Assembly: GCF_000262545.1 (NCBI RefSeq)
Contig: NZ_JH660660.1
Span: forward strand, 1,016,975 to 1,080,974
DNA from: Prevotella bivia DSM 20514
GTDB lineage: Bacteria; Bacteroidota; Bacteroidia; Bacteroidales; Bacteroidaceae
DNA: 64,000 nt
Direction: 5' to 3'
Shown: positions 61,296-64,000 of the stretch, one piece after another
How positions within the stretch are numbered: the first letter of the stretch is position 1
How the letters are laid out: each line of letters begins with the position of its first letter
Notes under the pieces: generated by a model
What the model was told of the DNA's origin: nothing
Database searches by the model: none
What the model saw: the letters and a program-made list of their open reading frames with translations, nothing else
Made by a program: the position numbers and the translations under genes

Positions 61296-62071
61296 TAAAT
61301 TATTCAGCACTCATAAGGCAGCTTAAAGGGAAAAGAGTTCCTCGTCCTAATCGGATAGAGAACGGCACGTTGTCTGGGCATGCAGCAGGGGAACCTTTTG
61401 AAAAAGAGACATATCGTATTCTTAAAAAGACTTATCTATGCGAGATTTTTAAGCAGCATGAATTTTTAAACGATTTATTTCTTCGAAATACTCGATCTAT
61501 CACCATTGAGCAAAAGCATAAACTTTTTGATTCTCCTACAGCTTTCTTTCTGTTAAGCAGAAGTGATGCTGCAACAAAAAAATGGTCAGAAAATAATCTG
61601 TTTGAAGAAAAACAAAATGATACTGCTGATATTCTTTACATTAAAGATGGTTTTTATAATATTATAGATGTTAAGACGCGTAATGTTAATAAAAATGCTC
61701 AACCCCCCAATATTATATCTGCGTTCAAATTAGCACAAATGTGTGCTTATATGATAGATAATGATGATTATTTGACTGTCAATATAGATTATATTCAAAT
61801 TGATTGGTGTGAGCAAAGTAAGCATGATTATCTTGAATGTGTAAATGCTTATCATGCAAACTTATTTAAGGTTGATCCAAACTCGTTATATATAAATTGG
61901 GCTGCTGCTATGCAGATCCAATTTCATGTTAATGAAGTAGATCAAACTTTTATAGGAACAAAAAAGGAATGGTGCTATCTATACATAAAGCATTTTGTAG
62001 CAAGTGCTAATATGCGGATAAGTAATATGAGAGAAAAGTTTATTAAGCCTTTTATAAAGTATATTCAATAA
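61292..62071 (+). CDS. HincII-like type II restriction endonuclease (predicted target GTYRAC)
   Basis: This is a 259-residue endonuclease very similar to what I recall of R.HincII. Shared words are GTLSGHAAGEPFEK (residues 25-38), NNLFEEKQNDTADILYIKD (101-119), DVKTRN (126-131), QPPNIISAFKLAQ (137-149) and NWAAAMQIQFHVNEVDQ. The catalytic Asp113, Asp126 and Lys128 fit the PD-(D/E)xK site that HincII has one residue later (114, 127, 129). Gln137 matches the DNA-intercalating Gln138. The specificity is therefore predicted as GTYRAC. It overlaps the methyltransferase by 4 bases. Confidence 0.92.
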   Translation: MINYSALIRQLKGKRVPRPNRIENGTLSGHAAGEPFEKETYRILKKTYLCEIFKQHEFLNDLFLRNTRSITIEQKHKLFDSPTAFFLLSRSDAATKKWSENNLFEEKQNDTADILYIKDGFYNIIDVKTRNVNKNAQPPNIISAFKLAQMCAYMIDNDDYLTVNIDYIQIDWCEQSKHDYLECVNAYHANLFKVDPNSLYINWAAAMQIQFHVNEVDQTFIGTKKEWCYLYIKHFVASANMRISNMREKFIKPFIKYIQ

Positions 62072-62170
62072 CAATTTGTAAGTCATATCAAAGCGAAGAT
62101 TACTTTGAAGTTGGAAAGATTTAGTTTTTGAAGATGCTCATTTACTTCTTAAATAAAAAAGTCCTAAAAC

Positions 62171-62202
62171 TTTGCTAGTTAGGAAAATTAGCTGTAATTT
62201 TG
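62171..62202 (+). promoter_or_regulatory. Promoter of rpsU and following genes
   Basis: TTTG (62171-62174), 20 bases, TAATTTTG (62195-62202), 67 bases before the rpsU ATG. The part of 62072-62170 before it shows no gene. Confidence 0.7.
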
Positions 62203-62269
62203 CAGCCACTAATGGCATATAGTGTGCCTAAAGTATTGTTTAACAAATAAATAATTAAAACAAAAGAAC

Positions 62270-62461
62270 ATGATTATTGTACCAGTAAAAGATGGCGAGA
62301 ACATCGAAAGAGCGCTAAAGAAGTTTAAGAGAAAGTTTGAAAAAACAGGTGTTGTAAAGGAGTTACGCTCTCGTCAGCAGTTTGACAAACCTTCTGTTAA
62401 GAAGCGCTTGAAGATGGAACGTGCCGTTTACGTGCAGCGTCTTCGCGATGCAGAGGAATAA
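62270..62461 (+). CDS. rpsU: 30S ribosomal protein S21
   Basis: S21 binds the 30S platform near the anti-Shine-Dalgarno end. The 63 residues start MIIVPVKDGENIERALKKFK, contain RKFEKTGVVKELRSRQQFDK, and end with a basic helix (KMERAVYVQRLRDAEE). It is followed by a tyrosine recombinase and hpf, the usual Bacteroidetes order. Confidence 0.96.
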   Translation: MIIVPVKDGENIERALKKFKRKFEKTGVVKELRSRQQFDKPSVKKRLKMERAVYVQRLRDAEE

Positions 62462-62540
62462 AAAAACTCTGTTAATTTTTTGGTGATTTCATATAATCTC
62501 CGTAAATTAGTTGCCAATAAATGGTAATGATGACACGCGA

Positions 62541-63413
62541 ATGGTAGATAGGTTCTTAGATTATTTACGGCTAGAAAAGGGATATTCCTTAAAAACGATA
62601 GATAATTATCGTGATGATTTAAAAGGATTTGAACGATTTTATAAGAACTTTGATGAAACACTTTCTTGGGAAAGTATAGATTCGGATATTGTTCGCAATT
62701 GGGTAGAATTTATGATGGACAATAAAGCCGCCGCAGCTTCTGTAAACAGAAGATTGAGTGCGCTGAGAAGTTTATATCGTTATTCACTCAAGCATGGTTT
62801 TGTTGAGAAAGATCCCGTATATGGAATTCAGGGTCCGAAAAAACCAAAGTCCCTACCACAATTTGTTAAGGAGTCTGAGTTGGATCAGCTCTTGCAAGAT
62901 GAGATGTGGGCAGATACGTATCAAGATCTTTTAGCACGTACGTTGATCGTTGTGTTATATGAAACTGGGATGCGATTGGGGGAGATAGTAGGACTTAATC
63001 TCAATAGTGTGGATTTTCATACTAGTAGCGTAAAAGTTACAGGCAAACGAAACAAGCAGCGTGTAATTCCTTTTGGTGAGGAGCTAGAGAGTAGTTTGAA
63101 GGCTTATCTTGGTAAGAGAAAAGCAATAGCAGGCGAAGAGGCTTTCTTTACTACAGAAAAGGGAGAAAGGGTAAATGATTATCAGGTGAGAGATCTCGTT
63201 AAGAAAAATCTTTCGAAAGTGTCGACCTTGAAGAAACGTACCCCTCACGTTTTACGTCATAGTTTTGCCACAGCAATGTTAAATCATAATGCTGGATTGG
63301 AAAGTGTTCGAAAGTTGTTAGGACATGAGTCGCTCTCTACAACAGAGATTTATACTCATACCACCTTTGAACAATTAAAACGAATTTATAAGAATGCCCA
63401 TCCTAGGGCTTAA
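62541..63413 (+). CDS. Tyrosine recombinase, XerC/XerD type
   Basis: It resolves chromosome dimers at dif by site-specific recombination. Residues 1-85 form the SAM-like core-binding domain (FLDYLRLEKGYSLKTIDNYR). The catalytic domain has ETGMRLGEIVGLN (first Arg), HVLRHSFATAML (His-x-x-Arg), LLGHESLSTTEIYTH (His and the Tyr nucleophile). The ATG at 62541 gives 290 residues; an upstream TTG at 62511 is less likely. The gene sits between rpsU and hpf, its conserved chromosomal place, so it is a housekeeping Xer rather than a phage integrase. XerC or XerD cannot be told apart here. Confidence 0.88.
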   Translation: MVDRFLDYLRLEKGYSLKTIDNYRDDLKGFERFYKNFDETLSWESIDSDIVRNWVEFMMDNKAAAASVNRRLSALRSLYRYSLKHGFVEKDPVYGIQGPKKPKSLPQFVKESELDQLLQDEMWADTYQDLLARTLIVVLYETGMRLGEIVGLNLNSVDFHTSSVKVTGKRNKQRVIPFGEELESSLKAYLGKRKAIAGEEAFFTTEKGERVNDYQVRDLVKKNLSKVSTLKKRTPHVLRHSFATAMLNHNAGLESVRKLLGHESLSTTEIYTHTTFEQLKRIYKNAHPRA

Positions 63414-63434
63414 CCCTTAAAAATGGAGGTCACT

Positions 63435-63734
63435 ATGGAGATTTTGATTAAGTCGATTCATTTCGATGCTACCGAAAAATTGCAAGCCTTTGTAAATAAA
63501 AAGGTTGAAAAGTTAGAAAAAACTTACGAAGATATTCAGAAAGTAGAGGTGCAATTAAAAGTCGAGAAACCAGCTACAGCATTAAATAAGACAGCAAGTA
63601 TAACAGTAGATGTTCCAGGAACAGCACTGTTTGTTGAAAAAACGAGCGATACATTTGAAGAAAGTGTAGATGCGTGCTTAGATGCGGTAAAGGTACAACT
63701 CGCAAAATATAAAGAAAAACAGCGTAATCGTTAA
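63435..63734 (+). CDS. hpf: Ribosome hibernation-promoting factor (short HPF/RaiA family)
   Basis: It binds the 30S decoding centre and promotes inactive ribosomes in stationary phase. The protein MEILIKSIHFDATEKLQAFV is short (99 residues) and has IQKVEVQLKVEKPATALNKT and VEKTSDTFEESVDACLDAVK. An earlier ATG at 63423 exists, but GGAGGT (63426-63431) just before the ATG at 63435 makes the latter the likely start. It is ten bases after the recombinase stop by the longer frame. Confidence 0.9.
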   Translation: MEILIKSIHFDATEKLQAFVNKKVEKLEKTYEDIQKVEVQLKVEKPATALNKTASITVDVPGTALFVEKTSDTFEESVDACLDAVKVQLAKYKEKQRNR

Positions 63735-63750
63735 TTTTTATCCTAAAAAT

Positions 63751-63781
63751 TTTGAGGATTAAAAAATAAGCGTTATCTTTG
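63751..63781 (+). promoter_or_regulatory. Perfect promoter of the tRNA-Thr / tRNA-Tyr cluster
   Basis: TTTG (63751-63754), exactly 19 bases, TATCTTTG (63774-63781). Right behind it, GCAGCCGT (63781-63788) and ACGGCTGC (63819-63826) can pair into an 8-bp hairpin in the leader before the tRNA. Confidence 0.8.
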
Positions 63782-63832
63782 CAGCCGTTTTACGACAAGT
63801 AGGACTGTAAGCCGTATGACGGCTGCAATCAA

Positions 63833-63906
63833 GCCTCTTTAGCTCAGTTGGCCAGAGCACGTGATTTGTAATCTCGGGGTCGTTGGTTCGAATCCGACAA
63901 GAGGCT
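63833..63906 (+). tRNA. tRNA-Thr (anticodon TGT)
   Basis: The acceptor gcctctt pairs with aagaggc. The D arm is agctcagttggccagagca, the anticodon loop tttgtaa gives TGT, and the T arm is cgttggttcgaatccgac. The anticodon stem has one T-T mismatch, which I recall from other Bacteroidetes Thr tRNAs. CCA is not encoded. Confidence 0.9.
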
Positions 63907-63934
63907 CTCCTGAAAAGGAAAACAAAAAGAGTAA

Positions 63935-64000
63935 GGGTAGTTTCCAGAGTGGCCAAATGGGGCAGACTGTAAATCTGCTGCTTCTAGCTTCGGTGGTTCG
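63935..64000 (+). tRNA. tRNA-Tyr (anticodon GTA), cut at the window edge
   Basis: It starts gggtagtttcc, with D arm sequence and long variable arm typical of Tyr. The anticodon arm is gcaga-ctgtaaa-tctgc with GTA. The T arm is cut at base 64000. It lies 28 bases after tRNA-Thr and shares its transcript. Confidence 0.9.

Noticed and set aside
62541..63413. Phage or island integrase linked to the restriction-modification cassette
   Set aside because: The recombinase lies between rpsU and hpf, the normal Bacteroidetes position of a housekeeping Xer gene, and no att repeats were seen around 59105-62269.

Overview
The window comes from a member of the Bacteroidales, most likely a Prevotella-like genus. 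Three lines of evidence point there. Promoters follow the Bacteroidetes TTTG-N19-TAnnTTTG pattern throughout. There are many Bacteroidetes-typical families: type III glutamine synthetase, DUF4290, DUF4294, DUF3109, TIGR02757, DUF6080 and a MurA with Asp in place of the catalytic Cys. Gene order is also typical: rpsU, xer recombinase, hpf, then tRNA-Thr and tRNA-Tyr. The DNA is AT-rich and nearly all of it is chromosomal housekeeping sequence, broken by one large surface-glycan locus and one restriction-modification cassette.

Layout. 1-948: start of glnN (minus, cut by the window edge). 949-1907: a gene-free stretch with a 200 bp palindromic MITE-like element and AT-rich repeats. 1908-5235: a Pif1-like helicase, a 28-residue small-protein gene with its own promoter and terminator, and recO. 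5348-8831: tRNA-Glu, rpsT, gyrB and an AraC regulator. 8988-11838: DUF3109, ung and gpmI, the last preceded by four 66 bp tandem repeats that carry promoter motifs. 12587-16245: an SGNH hydrolase, a WYL regulator, TIGR02757 and a Bcp peroxiredoxin.

16380-31196 is a surface-glycan region. A four-gene minus-strand operon (licD, an IspD/TarI-like cytidylyltransferase, an extended SDR and a glycosyltransferase) looks built to make and transfer a CDP-activated polyol or choline-like group. A Wzx-type flippase follows on the plus strand. A nine-gene minus-strand operon then holds an EptA-like phosphotransferase, two acyltransferases, a decaprenyl-phosphate phosphoribosyltransferase-like UbiA protein, a HAD-IB phosphatase, GtrA, two DUF6080 membrane proteins and a GT2. 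The UbiA, HAD, GtrA and multi-membrane-span set resembles the mycobacterial route to lipid-linked pentose.

31528-39694: nadD, gmk and yicC (minus), then tsaB, DUF4290, murA, rimM, dxr and rseP (plus). 39969-46429: an OmpA-like lipoprotein, purL, a chromate-transporter remnant, a small membrane protein and a lipoprotein. 46514-51720: dcuB, asparaginase, porin and aspA, a unit that turns asparagine into aspartate and fumarate, probably to feed fumarate respiration. 52193-59104: DUF4294, MalY/PatB, DUF3737, an LTA-synthase-like enzyme with a PAP2 phosphatase, and mdh. 59751-62071: a HincII-like type II restriction-modification pair (predicted target GTYRAC). 62270-64000: rpsU, xer recombinase, hpf, tRNA-Thr and a partial tRNA-Tyr.

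Several long reading frames begin at a TTG that is really the end of a TAnnTTTG promoter box. Starts for recO, bcp, yicC, tsaB and others were moved to downstream ATG codons. All family assignments are by eye from protein sequence; no database search was possible.
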